Source: GCA-2686765 sp036012725 (GTDB taxonomy: Bacteria; Pseudomonadota; Alphaproteobacteria; Rhodospirillales; 2-02-FULL-58-16). From it: a stretch of DNA of 14,970 nt. Below are positions 14,653 through 14,970 of the stretch, piece by piece; the stretch's first letter is position 1; every line of letters starts with the position of its first letter. A model generated the notes under the pieces. It did no database searches and was not told where the DNA came from. It worked only from the letters and a program-made list of their open reading frames with translations. Location: positions 1 to 14,970 of the forward strand of contig DASCPW010000036.1 of the NCBI GenBank assembly GCA_036012725.1, read 5' to 3'. The position numbers and the translations under genes were made by a program.

Positions 14653-14970
14653 ATGCCCAAAAAACAGGGCGGCGATCTCTTTATCGTTGATAACAGTATC
14701 TCGGGGTGGACGGGGCTCCGTTATCTCCAGGATTGGACTGACTACGCCACGAGTTTCGACATAGCGACTGGGTTCTTCGAGATCGGTTCGTTGCTCGAAC
14801 TAGACGGAAAGTGGCAGCAGCTGAAGAAGATCCGAATCCTGATGGGTGACGAGATGACCCGTCGCACCAGAAAGGCCCTCCTAGAAGCAATCAAATCTAG
14901 AACTGAAGAGACCTTAGACAAGAGCATCGAAGACGACAAAGAAGAGAACCCGTTCCTCAGACACGGTATG
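14653..14970 (+). CDS. N-terminus of a PLD-domain helicase/restriction-type protein, truncated by window edge
   Basis: An uninterrupted frame of 106 codons begins at ATG 14653 and is still open at the last base. The protein starts MPKKQGGDLFIVDNS, followed by WTGLRYLQDWTDYATSFDIA, TGFFEIGSLLELDGKWQQL, KKIRILMGDEMTRRTRKALL and a charged helical stretch. The pattern FIVDNS...W...YL.DW...S.DIATG.FEIG.L..L...W....KIRILMGDE is that of the N-terminal phospholipase D-like region found in large SNF2/superfamily II helicase proteins linked to restriction and phage defence (recalled, not searched). The HKD motif and helicase motifs would lie beyond the edge. The RBS is a G-rich run (GAGGGGGGGG) or AGG close to the ATG. 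Cytoplasmic. Its neighbours (repeats, primase-like fragment, IS and gene remnants) fit an accessory region. Confidence 0.6.
   Translation, partial: MPKKQGGDLFIVDNSISGWTGLRYLQDWTDYATSFDIATGFFEIGSLLELDGKWQQLKKIRILMGDEMTRRTRKALLEAIKSRTEETLDKSIEDDKEENPFLRHGM

Overview
The window comes from a moderately GC-rich proteobacterium. The codon use, a urtABCDE-ureDABCEFG gene order and a heparinase-like remnant suggest an alphaproteobacterium, possibly of the Rhodospirillales type. This is inference, since no species-specific marker is present.

Layout: (1) At the left edge, on the minus strand, there is a partial tRNA-Ser(CGA) (1-65) and a 69-residue hypothetical gene (127-336). (2) From 562 to 11669, on the minus strand, lies one continuous urea-use cluster of 13 genes, in transcription order urtA-urtB-urtC-urtD-urtE-ureD-ureA-ureB-ureC-ureE-ureF-ureG-hupE/ureJ. 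Most junctions overlap or are separated by fewer than 25 bases; the one real gap is urtA-urtB, which holds a 7-bp stem-loop. A near-consensus sigma-54 promoter (11722-11737) with an IHF-like site upstream (11764-11776) lies before urtA, so the cluster is probably switched on under nitrogen limitation. (3) From 11951 to 12388 (minus) is a YbaN/DUF454 membrane protein. (4) From 12432 to about 12940 (minus) is a gene graveyard: the 3' end of a heparinase II/III-family gene with an in-frame amber codon, and a broken IS3-family transposase pair. (5) From 13113 to 14009 (plus) is an outer-membrane beta-barrel protein. (6) From 14010 to 14970 (plus) is accessory-type DNA: a 100-codon ORF resembling the C-terminal end of a phage/plasmid primase-helicase, a 190-bp field of GGTACA-type repeats, and the first 106 codons of a gene running off the edge. 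That gene looks like the N-terminus of a PLD-domain helicase/restriction protein.

How it works together: UrtA binds urea in the periplasm, UrtB/UrtC form the membrane channel and UrtD/UrtE drive it with ATP. UreABC splits urea to ammonia and carbamate. UreD, UreF, UreG and UreE load nickel, and the HupE/UreJ membrane protein probably brings nickel in. The most novel material is at the right edge: a possible defence gene next to repeat-rich, phage-like sequence, of which only the first 318 bases are visible.
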